Assembly (NCBI GenBank): GCA_026874595.1
Contig: CM049321.1
Coordinates: forward strand, 6,942,979 to 7,006,978
Source of the DNA: Sipunculus nudus
Taxonomy: Eukaryota; Annelida; Sipuncula; Golfingiida; Sipunculidae
Direction: 5' to 3'
Length of the DNA: 64,000 bases
The position numbers and the translations under genes were made by a program. Of the stretch, positions 35,515 through 48,073 are shown piece after piece. The stretch's first letter is position 1, and each line of letters begins with the position of its first letter. Under the pieces are notes generated by a model. That model ran no database searches. It saw only the letters and a program-made list of their open reading frames with translations, and was not told the origin of the DNA.

Positions 35515-36185
35515 CAAAACTTAAATGCAATTTGTTACACCAACTTTGACCGACGTATGTCTTATTTAAAATTGAATTTAAAGAGATATGTAAAACATTT
35601 GCTATTTACTTGAAAACATTGATAGAACTAAACGCCAGTGTTTTGTATACCATATAGTTTATGGGATATTTTGGAAAATACAAAAAGTATAAAAAATGTA
35701 AAAGATAATAAAGAGATGCACGTCTGAGAACCAGGTGAGCTTAATAGGAAAATGATGCTGTTTAATAATAAAGTCTTTAAGATAAAAGAGAGGCGACATT
35801 CCCGTTTTCATGATGATCTGACAGGTCTGTCAGTGCATTTTTTATTACAGTACCTCAAATAAAATGCTATTTATTTAGTTGGACTAACCTTAATCGACGT
35901 ATGTCATATTTATAAACGGGTTTATCTGGCCTCACTTGTTCTTAAAAGACGATGATAGCATTTGCCATAACAGTGGTAGAGCTTGACATAGGTGTTTTGA
36001 ATACCCTATTAATTCTGGGCTATACTAAAACATGAAGAGTGGCAAAAAATGGATAAAATGTATCAAAGGGATGTATGTTTGCGTACTAGATGAACGATAT
36101 GGAAAAATGATTTTGTTTATTATTAGTCTTTAAGATAATAGAAATGTTAGGGTCCGTGGTCAGACAAGTCTATCAGTGTACAGGC
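35515..36185. repeat. Tandem duplication upstream of locus B, shared with locus C flank
   Basis: Two diverged units of about 345 bp (35515-35855 and 35860-36185) share CGACGTATGTC-TATTTA, a GTTTTG-ATACC block, AAGATAAT, AAAATGAT and GTCTTTAAGATAA. A single related segment lies at about 45160-45390 upstream of locus C (for example TTGATCGACATATATACGTT and CACTTGTTTCTAAAGAC). Shared 5-prime flank indicates that loci B and C derive from a duplication that included upstream DNA. Confidence 0.6.
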
Positions 36186-36277
36186 ATTCTGAAAAAAATC
36201 CTAATCCGACTCTGCCGGCAGTGTTATATCCCAAATACAACTGTCACCAACTGCAACACTAGATGTGTTCTGAAAAT

Positions 36278-36344
36278 ATGTCTATCATTTTCACAAAGCA
36301 CATTCCGGATACGCTTTTATTTTTTATGCTTAGACTCTTTGCAG
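36278..36344 (+). pseudogene. Locus B exon 1: signal-peptide exon, intact
   Basis: A 67-bp exon from ATG at 36278 to donor GCAGGTAAGA. It encodes MSIIFTKHIPDTLLFFMLRL plus FA: a plausible hydrophobic leader ending in phase 1. The length is the same as locus A exon 1. It is the only exon of locus B without a lesion. Confidence 0.6.
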
Positions 36345-36459
36345 GTAAGAATAAAGCACAAGCGTGTATAAAAATGCTGACATTTTTCTAAGTTTAGCAT
36401 GATGGCTTACCTTTTTAACATCTTGTCATATCCGTAACAGCTAGGCCTGCGTTTCAGAC

Positions 36460-36460
<1 letters not shown>

Positions 36461-36522
<62 letters not shown>
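36461..36522. repeat. (TA)n microsatellite
   Basis: A TA run of about 62 bp in intron 1 of locus B. Confidence 0.95.
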
Positions 36523-36524
<2 letters not shown>

Positions 36525-36613
36525 GAAAGAGATTTGATTCAGCGGTCACGGCAACTAAATGTAATATGTGCAAAAGTTTTTCAATAAAATTATAACTATT
36601 TAATATCTCTTAG

Positions 36614-36853
36614 TGGCAAATGTATTGCTACCGTTTGACACCTGGTATCGAATGCAGATCGAAAGTAGGATGCTGTCAATCAAAACAAATCGATTTCACA
36701 TGACAGGGCTCCCCATGACACGCACTGTGCGATGTAAACGCCTCCTGTCACCTGGCAGCGCTAGATACAAGCAGTGATTATATGCTTGGACTCTCTAGCA
36801 ACTGGTCCATAAAAGAAACAACTGGAGTGATCACTTTTGAAAAGATAAGACGC
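36614..36853 (+). pseudogene. Locus B exon 2: broken PAN exon
   Basis: It opens like the locus C PAN exon (LLPFDTWYRMQI, then RMLSIKTNRFHMTGLPM) and then loses about 17 bp over the first cysteine cluster, shifting the frame into stops. The end lacks the expected GT donor after AAGATAAGAC. Nucleotide identity to 47234-47488 is still high, so the decay is fairly recent. Confidence 0.85.
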
Positions 36854-37421
36854 TTGTAGGTTATTTCTACTTAACCATCGTATTAAGCAAACATTCAAAA
36901 CACACACACGTACACACACAAACATTCATTCTATATGACTTAAGTTATTACAGACACGTAAGAATGTCATAATGAACAATCGGGCACACCTGATTTCCAT
37001 ATACCCACCACAATGCAAGAAAAAGAGAAAGCAATCATATGGTCTGAGAAACGCACAACTTAAGTCACCATTCCCAAAAAGATGAAGATTTAGGATCTAA
37101 ACAAATATTTGCTCTAGATAGATTCGTCAAGCAGTCTTACTTTGCTTCTAATTGATAATATGCTGTTGGGATGCATGGGATGTATATAGATTTGAATGTT
37201 ACCATTGTTTCTCGACAAAATCATGGAAAACATTGTTAATATAAATGACAAAAATACAACATGACAAAAAGGAACACATCTTATTTATTTCGAATACAGA
37301 TTGACAGAATTTATAACAGGCATAAATAGGACATATTGAAACGATTTTCTCTCGGTGTCTTGTTTTACTGTTAGGAAATCATGTATCCTTAAAATAAGTA
37401 TACATAAATATTGATTAACAG

Positions 37422-37500
37422 TTAGACAGATACGAAAAGAACATCACAATGGAGAACCGATCACTCTAAATGTAAGCACAACAATAGTTTGCATAACTAG
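37422..37500 (+). pseudogene. Locus B exon 3: linker remnant
   Basis: After acceptor GATTAACAG the sequence shares AGA-ACGAAAAG-ACATCA, AATGGAGAACCGATCACTCT and AAATGTAAGCACAACAA-like positions with the locus C linker at 47773. Similarity fades near 37490 and a stop follows. Confidence 0.7.
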
Positions 37501-37509
37501 TTAAACATT

Positions 37510-38189
37510 ACATGTAGTATAAATTAGTATATATGTTACTGTATGCTTATTCTAATACGGCTAGGATTTTTTTATGGTTCAAATTCAATCAATCCAAACT
37601 CCTTTTTTTCATTGCTTGTTTGCCTTGTTGCCTTTTCATGTATCTATTTGTTTGATATTTTTTACTTCTTTATCGATACTGGTGCTTTGATTTTTGTTTT
37701 CTTTTGGTAACACGGGGCTATTGTACGTGTTTCCCTAAGCAGGTGATCGAGGAAGCAATGACATAATCTCAAGGGTTGTCGGACCATAATTCTGTTATGT
37801 AAGTAAAAAGAAACTAAATTTGTATTTTATGTTTGATGGAATTCGCGACGTGAAGGCATACTGCTTGTTACTATGACTTAACTTGGAAAATTTAAGTATA
37901 TGATGCAATTGAAACGTGTTATTATGTAACACCTTTGATATATTCAAATATGAATTTGTAATACGTATATAGGCCCCTCGGACAACTGCTCTCGCACAGA
38001 AGACTTTCTGTAAACTCATTGTCGAGCCATATGAATATTCATCACACCCCTCCTGAAATGACAAGAATACTTAATTGTTTGTTTACACAAAGCTCAGACA
38101 GGAAACTCTCTAAACAAACATGATAATTTTTAATAATTCTAATTTTATGTCGGAACCTTAAGGCTGAATTCAGATAATTATACTTGCAG
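37510..38189. other. Intron 3 of locus B
   Basis: AT-rich sequence without a recognised feature. Confidence 0.4.
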
Positions 38190-38275
38190 AATGTCCAAAA
38201 GCGTTCGATGACTAATTTGAAGCATCCGAATATTGTAATGGAAGACAGGTCCCATCATGTTATCTTCATGTCATG
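38190..38275 (+). pseudogene. Locus B exon 4: CTLD start with in-frame stop
   Basis: An 86-bp block, the same length as locus A exon 4, with acceptor CTTGCAG and donor ATGGTATCA. It begins ECPKAFDD, then TAA, and later reads VPSCYLHVM, which lines up with TPSCYYHVK of locus A. Confidence 0.85.
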
Positions 38276-39809
38276 GTATCAATAGTCTTTGACATCATTC
38301 AAAATCCACTTAATATATATGGACAGGACCCGCCTTTCCCCACATGATTTTTTAAAATTTTTACTTTCTGGTTTTGATGTGTTTTTTCTGAGACCTATAA
38401 ATAAGAAATGTAATCCGCGGTACGCTCTTTACATTGTGACTCTTTTTACTGTTTTCAAAAGCTTTGATTTTGCCTGTTTTCGCTTGTTTATGCACGAGAT
38501 GTCAAGTCGAAATGTTTGATTAATTCGATTGCATCCGATGTGGAAGTTACCTTTTGCTATGCGCACTGATTACTTCAGCTTAAAAGCTGATCTTAATAGG
38601 CTGATGTTCAGTGGCACCTACATCATGTATACCTGGCGAGATATAAAAAAATCGATATGAAAAAGGGAAGAAATGAAGAGCTACATTTTCATCAGTGTTT
38701 TTTCATAGCTAGTGTTTTAAGCAAACATATATACATGCTCTGTTTTTTATGCATATTGAAGGTAGGTGAATTATAATCATGCGGCACCCTTACGCCGTTG
38801 TATAGTGAATGCTGTTGATATGCAAGTTGCATCAAACGGATCATTGTTTGCAACAACCAATTATGTTAAAATGATAAACATCATGATGCACAACGTAGTT
38901 ACTGTTGTTGGTTATGAGTAATAAGTTAGGAACGTGGGTGCTATCGCTAACTTAGGCAATGTTTACTTGATTATTGGGTTGGTTCGTTCTTTCAATATCC
39001 CTGAAAGGTTTGGTGTCTTTCTGTAAGTTCTAATGTATTTCCAGAAATTCCCCGTTTTGCTCCGAATCAGCAACAATTACTAAATATCCCGGACCATTGC
39101 TAGCAGATGGTACTGCGTATTGTTTACAAATTAAGAAGGGAGATGTGTTCTTTAAATCTTGCGAATTCAATAATTCGATGCATGGTTGAGGGAATAGTCC
39201 ATAGGAGCATTAGCCGCTTCATAACTTACCTCTGAATCGTAATAAGTTCCCCCCCCCCTGCACTTGTTTTAAACATATTTTCCTGTGTGAGACCCAACAC
39301 CATACTGAATTCCAGCTTCTAAAAGGACACATTATTTCAAACAACACATTATTTTTTTCTAAATTGTACTGAACCAGGGAATAAAATGTCTTGTAATATT
39401 GACAGGTAATAAAATAATTTCTTGTGAGATTGTCGGGAGAAGTATGTTTAGATTTAAATTATTTCATATCAATCAAGCCAAGAAATAAATTATCTGAAAT
39501 AGTACTGAAAAGCGAATAGTATGGTTTGGTCATTTCAGGTAGTTAACAAAAGCATTTTGTTCATAAGCCATATTTCTCCAGCAAAACATTTCATATACCT
39601 TATTAACTTCCTTTTGTGGTATAAGGTAACCGAAAGTTTATTAGTGCGACCCCAGCTATGTATTCAAAGAATCTAAAGTTGAAATTACAATAATAAATTA
39701 CTGGTATTGAAATTTTAATCCCAGGTCAGGGCTTATGGGTTAATTCTTCTTTATCTTCAATTCTTCTGATGGGTTAACAACCAAAACAAAGGTATAATAA
39801 TAACGTATC

Positions 39810-39813
<4 letters not shown>

Positions 39814-39853
<40 letters not shown>
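39814..39853. repeat. (TA)n microsatellite
   Basis: A TA run of about 40 bp in intron 4 of locus B. Confidence 0.95.
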
Positions 39854-39854
<1 letters not shown>

Positions 39855-39952
39855 CATATAATATCCTATAATTATTCATATTAAGCTGATATTGCCGCCA
39901 CCGTTTTTCACAACCAGCTGTACTATTATTTTTTTCACATTTATTTAAAAAG

Positions 39953-40067
39953 GAAACCCATAACTGGACATCGGCTGAAAAGTTATGCAAACAAAAGAAC
40001 GGATACATCATGGCTATAGAATGAGCAGAAGAACAGGCACATGTGACAAGATTTATCAAGAACCATC
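39953..40067 (+). pseudogene. Locus B exon 5: CTLD helix exon, stop and lost donor
   Basis: A 115-bp block identical in length to its homologues. It reads ETHNWTSAEKLCKQKNGYIM, AIE, TGA stop, then AEEQAHVTRFIKNH. The base pair after the expected phase-1 end is AT instead of GT. Confidence 0.88.
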
Positions 40068-40688
40068 ATCACACAGCCTCCATATGTAAATTCATTATTC
40101 TATCGTTTTATATATACACTAAGTATGTGATAGCGTTACCTTTCCAAGTCTACATCTCAATAAGTTTGTATAGTTATAAGTTTTAGTGCTGGCCTAAGAG
40201 TTGGAGGTATGATGATCCTACATTGGTCAAGTAACCAATTTACATAAACAATGTACATAATTACATCAAATATCTCATAAATAAGGCCGTTTTTCTTTAC
40301 TTTTATAGAGACAGGTCGATCAGCGTGTCAGTTTTTATTTATTGATGTCACTTTCTCAAATCAGGGGGTCCATACTTTAAAACCCCGATATATAAATTTG
40401 AATCCACAACATTATGAGAAGCAGAGGTGTTTTATGTTACAATAGAGAAGCCGGTGGTCCTTGCAAATGCTTCTTAATTCAGGTAGCATTAATCACCTCT
40501 GAAAGCTTTGAAAATTAACTCTCTAAAGAAAATTAACCACCTATGAATAAAATGGAACTGAACTCCTTATAGCATATGTGCATCTTTAAATCTTTAATTT
40601 ATAGATAAGGTGCAGGTCAATTTTAAAGTTACATAACAAATACCTCTTTGGTATTGATATGGTTTATTATTGATTTTAACAGTTCAGC

Positions 40689-40903
40689 TGAATTACCACT
40701 GGATGTCTATGACTTACAATCCGCTAACAATGATACGGGGAATCCAGTAGAGTATACAGTTTAGATGACCGGACAACCAGTCTTTGATCGACCAAAGGCG
40801 TATTGCGCAGCCATCGCTCCTCTGTTTTCGTACTCATGGGTAAACTGGCCTTGCCACCTATCATACAGAACTGTCTGTGAATCACCCCTAAAAGCAAGCA
40901 AAG
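40689..40903 (+). pseudogene. Locus B exon 6: CTLD C-terminal exon, frameshifted
   Basis: A 215-bp block against 240 in locus A. It begins NYHWMSMTYNPLTM, loses the frame over the W-x-W strand, and resumes in another frame with MTGQPVFDRPKAYCAAIAPL, SYSWVNWPCHLSYRTVCESP. The acceptor AG before the expected first base is replaced by GC; the donor AAAGGTAAATG is intact. Confidence 0.88.
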
Positions 40904-40909
40904 GTAAAT

Positions 40910-41700
40910 GACTATAAATTTATATACAACTACTCACTGCATGCTGGCTATATAGAATTTACAAAAACATTGTCATTATTAGCTGAACAGCTCCGGATTC
41001 TTACATATTCGAATTTAATCAGTAAGAAACTTGTCATATATTAAATATTCATAACTACTACTGTCGCGTCCTTTTTCTGAATAGACACCCACCACGCGCT
41101 CTTGTATGAATGAGAAACAACAATATTAAACACGTGTGTGTATATTTATATGCTCTCTTAACCATGACTATTCCTCGCGTAGTTGTTTACCCAAGAGTAA
41201 ATACATAAAGAACACACCTGTCTACATAATATAGCAAATTGACCGACTATCTTGGTTCAATATATTAAATATTCAAACAGAGATTTTTTTTCACACGCGT
41301 ATCCACAACATGTTTCCACACATCAGTGCACGCATCACCCTTGCACTAAAATTATCTTACCTGGCCGTAATCCCGACACTTGACTTTCTATCGAACACAG
41401 TTAAGTAACCCTGATATATAACATCTCCACGTAAATGCCATGACATCATTTTCTCTTCTCCTTTTCCCTAATTTGACTGTCGCCCACCACTTGAATAAAA
41501 GAACCAGTATTAGTAGCGTGAGAACAAAGGGACAAAGCATCTGCAATTATATGATGAACCCGCATTACTGTGAACCGCATCAACCCGTGTCCACGTGAAG
41601 GAGTCAATCACAATCCCGCCGCAGTACGAAGCAGCTATCCCGTGTAAACTAGGAAAATTACGGTATGAATTACCAACACGTGTATAAGAGCCAGGTCCTG
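40910..41700. other. Intergenic between locus B and a retrotransposon remnant
   Basis: No coding or repeat feature recognised. Confidence 0.4.
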
Positions 41701-41711
41701 CCTATGTTATA

Positions 41712-43520
41712 GTGACTGAGCTTCTTGTTGGCAGCATCGTAATACACGTATCCAACAAGAATGTGCCGTTTACGGTGATCAATCCAAACAATGGGACAGT
41801 CAGAGTGGTAAAAATACCACTCATTGCCCAGTTTAGAGAGATTGATCAAGTTATTTCACTACCCGATGAAAGCATAACTGATACCAGTTATCCTGAGCTA
41901 CCTGAACACTTAAAGTCGTTAATTGACAATTTGTCTTGTGACTTTATTTGTGAGTCAATTCGTGACCAAATGAGTTACCTGAAAGCAGTCATGAACGGTT
42001 GATTAGGTCCTACGAGGTCTTCAGTTGAGGCAATGTCTACTGTGCATAGATGATGTGATTTGGACAAATCATTGGCCATGCAAGCATCAGAGCATCCGAT
42101 CACTGTGTGGGAAAGATTTCTGGAGGCAAACACGGGAGCGTGATATATTAAGGGCGCTTTGTATGAGCTGACTGCGTAAGGTGTTGCGCAAAATCTGTAA
42201 AATCTGTTGCAGAGTGGCCGGTGCCCCGTAACATAACGAAAGTTTTCACGGATTTGCAGCTTACTATCGTCTCCACTTGTACAGATTTTTCAAAGTTACT
42301 GCGCCGATGATCGCTTTGACTAAAGCGAGCCCAAGACAAAAATACTTTCTATGGATAAAAAATTTAGTAAGTCACTCGAATTGAAAAAAAAAACACTTTT
42401 AGAATCACCGTGATGTTAGAGTATCCTGCTGAAGATGCATGACCAGATTATTTTGGATATTAACGAAAGTGGTTAAAGGACAAAAACGACATGGACAAGA
42501 AGGTGTTATCGCCTATGGCTACAGGATCCTTAATCTATAGTGCCACAAAACGTGAACTTTTGGCAGCATTAAACATTTCAGACATTTGTGTGGACGAATC
42601 TTCATTCTACTGACTGACTATGCTTACTGAAAAGTTGTTACGTCCGCACAGCAGAATGGATGCTAGCTCGATGGCTGACTATTTGAGACATGTATTTATG
42701 TGAAACTAAAACAATAAACATGCTTTGTCAAGGATGCCTTGCCCACAGTTTTGGAGAAAGGACTGTGTAATACCAGTGTCAGCAATCTACATAAGGAGTC
42801 AAACAAATAGCAACAACAAAGAAAAAAACGCAGTGTAAAGCTCAAAGGACAGAATCAATCATTGGCCGTGTAAGCAACCAAATAATGACCGCCATGTGGA
42901 GCCAGTGGAAAGCTTAAGTAGTACTGACACATCTACATGCTCCGTATAGTGATCAAAGAGAAGATGTCCTGTCAAACTAATCTATTAACGGTGCAAGTTA
43001 CTGGAGGTTGACAAAAGAAGGACCTGTACATATCGTCCCCAAAATGATGCCATAGTGGAGCGTGCGAAAGGAATTTTGCTACAGATGCTGTCTTGTTTCA
43101 TGAATGAATATAAAAGAACTAGAACGATATGTTAACCTACATGATGTCGGGGTTTCTGGCGACCGCTCATGACAGCACAAGATGCTCATCAAATCTGATG
43201 TTCCTGGGTAGGGAAAAGACTTGTTCATGGATAGACTCCCAAGAAACCAAATAAATTATTGTCTTCACCGACATTACCTTGTAAATGGAGCCAACAGCCA
43301 ACTTCTATGGCATGATGTGCCTCCAGAAGGCAGCCGTGCACCAGAAACGCAATTAATACTTTAATTTTTGGTGTGGTATCATTACTGCCCGAAGGGCAAC
43401 CAGAAACGGGGTGGAGGCTGGACGGGCCCGTATCTTGTAGTAGACGAGGTGAAAGATGATAACCACGAACACAACAGGACCCAGAAAAAATTGTCTTTAT
43501 AGACCCGTTATAGTCTCATA
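41712..43520 (+). mobile_element. Ty3/Gypsy retrotransposon pol remnant
   Basis: Decayed pol fragments in the standard order. The protease-RT spacer is open at 41712-42002 and includes a PELPEHLKSLIDNL segment. Then come the RT catalytic region (CIDDVI at about 42036), the RT connection with WPVPRN and AAYYRL-like motifs (42210-42320), RNase H motifs with TKRELLAAL-like sequence (about 42545-42575), and the integrase core end (about 43030-43095) with its C-terminal WTGPYLVV-like motif at 43400-43445. Most of the RT fingers and palm are deleted, and many stops and frameshifts are present. It cannot be active. Confidence 0.82.
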
Positions 43521-45140
43521 TCGGAGACCCACCGGTAACGTTCGGTTGAGCCGGGGAGGAATGGTCAGGCGAACGTTGGGAGTAAGTCACAAGGAGATCA
43601 CCCGATGGACCCGGATAGCCGGGAGATGACCACCAAAGTGATCCTTGTTGAGAGGATAATGTTTGGGATACGAGTAGCCTGGATCATCTGCATAATGAGG
43701 TTCCCTCCCCAATAGGAAATCGATCATGATGCGGAAGATAAAGCAGATACACGACCGACGGAAGGAGAAATCGGGCGACAGACTAATTTTTGTAAGATAA
43801 TGTGTAACAGAGCAAACAGTAATTGGATAGGGGAATTTGGCAACTAGGCTTACACGACGTAACCGCTGAGAGTGATTTTTTTTTGTCGTTAAGTATAGCC
43901 TAGTTTGATGTAATATGATATAGAAAGTACCACCAAATGAGCAGAGACACAAGGTTCAGCCAGGAATTTCCTTTAGTCTTCCGTTTGACAGTAAGTTCAT
44001 TTCGGCCTAAGGTGAATGGTAATTTCAGTGTATGTAATAAATAAATATTTAATATCGTTTCTTATTTGATAATGTCAGTTAACTTGCGATTTGGGGACCC
44101 TGATAAAATATTTTAATGTGATAGCCAATGATTAAATATTTTATAAGTATAATGCCACCGCTTATGTCTAATGCAATTTAAATTGTGTACCCATGTCAAC
44201 CGTTGACGGTTGAATCTGGGAGGGAAGGAATGTAGCAACCCCCCTTGGGAACGCTGTCCTTTTTGCAAATGTATGCATATTTGGCTACATAGATTAATAA
44301 ACATGAATATAACCCCCCCCCCCCCTTGGGTACTCTCTCCTAGAACATGACTGTAGAATACAAAGACACAATACTACGACTGTAACCTTAGGGATATTCC
44401 ACCTTGCATCATGTGATTAGTGTTTTACGAGACACAGGTATTTCACGAGCTTTATCTTTTAGACATGAGGTATTGCACATATATGTATAAATTTAAATAG
44501 CATGCGTTCATATAAGGTTCTGTGTGGGAAATATTCCTCAGTGTGCAAACTCTCTCATTGAAAACATTCTCCCACGAAAAAGTTTGCTGTCATCTGCTGC
44601 CAAATTCAAGGGTTAGGCCTAACCGGCAGGATGTATTGATAATTTTATCAACAGAAAGAATAACAAAACAAGGCACCCATTCGACTATGGTGTTCGCCTG
44701 AAGTGGCCTATTAGCATAGCGGAGTCAAATCGTGGGATCTAGAAAAATAAGTATTTTGTTAATAAAGGAAGTGTAGTAAATGTGATGTCTACCAGACGAC
44801 AGTGGCCAGAATCAACCGGATCACGACTTGGGCGGTTGATTGTTGATCAGCATTCAGATAATTCTTTCGTTGACGACGTGGCATAGTTTAAGCGGCGACA
44901 GCGGCGCTGCTTATCAAAGTGTAGACGCTCAACTAGTTTGGTACAAATCCATAATATGCAATGCTGGCGAAAAGAAGCTAAGGAAAGTCATTCAAGACAA
45001 ATCACAACAAATAGGCGACTTTCGTTTCAAACCATCGGCGTTTTTACAAATTAGAAATTAATTTCCATAAGTACAATTATCGATCGTCTAGTTATTTTAA
45101 ATCAACATGATTAAATGATATATCAAAAACATGTAAAAGC
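43521..45140. other. Possible LTR-derived and intergenic sequence
   Basis: GGGGAGGAATGGTC at about 43552 and GGGAGGGAAGGAATGTAGCA at about 44218 resemble the pol-LTR junction seen in many Gypsy elements, so part of an LTR may lie here. No paired LTR was found upstream of 41712. A poly-C run is at 44312-44326. No gene was recognised. Confidence 0.35.
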
Positions 45141-45159
45141 AGCCATTAACAACGTATTT

Positions 45160-45390
45160 CATATATTGTTTACCCATTATATTATGGCAACTTTGATCGA
45201 CATATATACGTTAGGTTAATTGGTTTTACCCCTCGTCACTTGTTTCTAAAGACTGATGAAAGAAGCTAATTGCCCCATACAATTGTTCATGTAAAAGCGG
45301 GAGTGGGTTATTTATATATCGTATCAATCATGAGCCGCTCAGAAACATCTCAATAACAGGAAAACAACAAATACATATGCATGAAAACGA
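45160..45390. repeat. Single copy of the locus B upstream repeat
   Basis: It aligns in patches with the duplicated units at 35515-36185: TTGATCGACATATATACGTT, GTTTTACCCCTCGTCACTTG and AAAGACTGATGA. It lies 200 bp before the start codon of locus C, as expected if the 5-prime flank was co-duplicated. Confidence 0.5.
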
Positions 45391-45589
45391 AACAAATCTG
45401 CTATATGATTAATTGATTTTTATAGCAGTCATTTAGATGAAAGGAAATCGAGTCGAACTAAGGATATGATGTGGTCTTAATGGCCACGTATTGGCTTTGA
45501 GGATGAGTAGGCATAGTAAGTATACATAACACAAGGGCGGTCACAAGGTGAGCAACGTTAACAGACACTTCAAGAAATTACCAACAAAA

Positions 45590-45653
45590 ATGTACCAAGT
45601 ATACAGTTTACCTATACTGTCGATAGTCCTGTTTGGACTTGGGCACTTAACAG
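45590..45653 (+). CDS. Locus C exon 1: signal peptide
   Basis: From ATG at 45590 (context ACAAAAATG) to donor ACAGGTAAGA. It encodes MYQVYSLPILSIVLFGLGHL plus T, a textbook signal peptide. It ends in phase 1 like its paralogues. Confidence 0.82.
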
Positions 45654-47233
45654 GTAAGACTCGAAAAGGAAGAGCTGTATCGGGTTCTTTTTGACTGAAA
45701 CATTAACAAAATCTTATTGTGAAAGAATTGCAGATACTTATTCTTATTTCCGGGAATTGAGCGCCTATGTGTAATCGTTTTTTTCTGTACTGTGTATTGT
45801 TAAGGTCATCCATAGAACCACAAAAAGTAAATAAAAATACAAATTGTTTACTTCTGATGAATGTTTATTATGTACACTTTACATAAGAATTCGCGAATAC
45901 TAGTCACATATGATCTATTGAGCATTCATAACCAGTAGAAATGTATGGATATCGATACAGTCCCTTTCAGGGAGATCCACTGTGTATAACTTAATATTAA
46001 AATCCGCTGACCCAAGAAGCCCCCAAAAAGGCAGATCATCAAATTTCCGACTAACCGTTTTGTAGTTATATTTTTTCTTTTATAAACATTTCCGATCTTA
46101 TGTCGGCTATGCTTTCTTTATGTCCATATAATTAAAGTACTAGTACAAACCTTTTTTTATGTCAGTGAGGATGCAATCTTAATTAAAATACTTAAATCTA
46201 CTGAGAAAGGATATTATTTAATAGATTTTTTAAAATAGAAAAAACAATTGTTTTACATTTCGTTTCTTCATCTCATATTAGGATAAATACTGTTTTCATA
46301 TCTGATCAGTATAATAATTTCATGTTCTTCTAATGTGAACAAAGAAATAAATTATTCAGCAAAAGACATACAAATAGTACGATTTGACCTGGCACTATTT
46401 AATTTTAGCTTTAAGAAGCAATTTACATGGACACATGGTGTATTTATCTTTGCTTTTATATTAGATCCTTAACCACATGTCACTTCGACATGATTTGCTT
46501 CTATACAAATATCATAATAAAATACACAGAACAAAAGTTATCTTCAACGGCACGAAGAAATATGTTTAGTGCATGGTTAATACAGAGTGAAATCGCCAAG
46601 TGTGGGCACCGTTTAAGTGCATCCATCATTGTCAGATCACGAACTGCCATTTCTAGATATATTTTCCGAACAAATATATTGATTTTGCTCACATTTTTCA
46701 TATTAAACGTTAAATGCAATAAAAGCTATAGCAAATAAAACGAATAATTAACCAAGAGCTATACTGAAGCAAATTAAAGGTAGATTTGCGGGTTTTGTCA
46801 GCTATCCCAGACATTGATTTACATCCATTACATAAATTAAAATGAAAGTACCGAAAGATTGTTTGATTATTGAGAGAAAACGATGACCGTCCTATTGTTC
46901 TTGTGATCCGATCATGATTTCATTAACCTGACATTCTTACGACCGGTACCATAAACCGCCACTAAAGGCATTGTCGACAAACATGTGGATTATTTTTACC
47001 CGAACAAATCTGCATATTCTCTATTTATTTGTGTTTGGTTTTCCTTCAGGTATGGAAAGAGAAGAAAAAAATCATATATTTTAGCAGTTTAAGTCTGACA
47101 TGGATTACCAGTTTGGAATCTTTTGAAGGAGATACCAAATTAAGCAAGCATGTGTCCGCAATACTTAATGTGATACTCTCTGTATATATGTGTCCATTTA
47201 TCCAAAACGTGGTTCAATTAAAATTTATTTCAG
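45654..47233. other. Intron 1 of locus C
   Basis: AT-rich, no exon or named repeat recognised. Short frames around 46427-46738 have no support. Confidence 0.45.
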
Positions 47234-47488
47234 CGGCTAATGCATTGCTACCGTTTGACACTTGTTATCGGATTGAAAACGGAAGGAGAATGTTATCCAC
47301 AAGAATTAAGCGATTCCATGTGACGGGGCTCCCTATGACATGCACGTTCGGTTGCCTGGCACTTTGCAATGTCAACACATCATGTCACCTGGCAACACTA
47401 GGTACAGGCAGTGAATGCGTACTTGGTCTTACCAGTGACTGGTCATCAGAGCGCGCACCTGAAGCCATCACGTTTCAAAAGACTAAAG
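47234..47488 (+). CDS. Locus C exon 2: PAN/apple-like domain
   Basis: A 255-bp phase 1-1 exon, acceptor ATTTATTTCAG and donor AAAGGTATGA. It encodes AANALLPFDTCYRIENGRRM, then TCTFGCLALCNVNTSCHLAT, then GSECVLGLTSDWSSE. Against locus A it has two extra cysteines (DTCYR and MTCTF), which could form an additional disulfide. The frame is fully open. Confidence 0.82.
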
Positions 47489-47772
47489 GTATGACAGATT
47501 ATTAAAATTTTATACCAGTTAAATTATGCTAGTTTCGTATACACATGTTTATTTAGTATTAACAAATCTGGATTCAGTTTTTAGATAACATACTACATAT
47601 TTTTGTCTTACTGAAATCGAGCGTGGAAGTGTTTTTTTTCTTGAACGTCGATGTGAAACACAATTTGCACATCTAATTAAGAAAGAACTTTATGTCCTTT
47701 TTTTTAAAATTTAAGCAAGTTATTTATAGCATATATGTTTGCTTTTCAAATTATATACGGCATTTGTTACAG

Positions 47773-47868
47773 AAGTTGGAGAGAAACGAAAAGTACATCA
47801 GAGTGAACAACGGGTCATTCTAAATACAACAAAGAAAGCAGAAATTCCGGAAAACAGGACTACATTCG
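47773..47868 (+). CDS. Locus C exon 3: linker
   Basis: A 96-bp phase 1-1 exon, acceptor TTGTTACAG and donor TTCGGTGAGT. It encodes the hydrophilic stretch EVGEKRKVHQSEQRVILNTT then KKAEIPENRTTF, with N-glycosylation sites NTT and NRT. It has no recognised domain. Confidence 0.72.
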
Positions 47869-48073
47869 GTGAGTGTTATTAGGAACCCTCGATGTCAAAA
47901 AGCCAAGGTTTTCATAACCTTTATCCCAGCTGTTAGACTAGTTTATTGGGTAGTTGAATTAATGTTTCAGAAAGTCAAAGCAGGAAACAATATTAGCAGT
48001 CACGGTCCTTCATGAAGTATATTTAAAAATATTACACCTGACTCCATACTTACAAATGATTTCATTCTTGCAG

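Larger units (their letters stand above)
36278..40903 (+). pseudogene. Locus B: decayed PAN-CTLD pseudogene, whole span
   Basis: All six exons of the family can be found in order on the plus strand: 36278-36344 (signal peptide), 36614-36853 (PAN), 37422-about 37500 (linker), 38190-38275 (CTLD start), 39953-40067 (CTLD helices) and 40689-40903 (CTLD C-terminal). Lesions: deletion of about 17 bp and stops in the PAN exon, loss of its donor, an in-frame TAA in exon 4, a TGA in exon 5 with its donor GT changed to AT, and a 25-bp shortening, a stop and loss of the acceptor in exon 6. No full protein can be made. Confidence 0.85.

Noticed and set aside
43587-43952. Open frame of 121 codons on the minus strand
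   Set aside because: It lies in probable LTR-derived sequence antisense to the Gypsy remnant and shows no domain.
44840-45061. Plus-strand frame of 73 codons upstream of locus C
   Set aside because: No recognised domain, no clear splice sites and no homologue at locus A or B.
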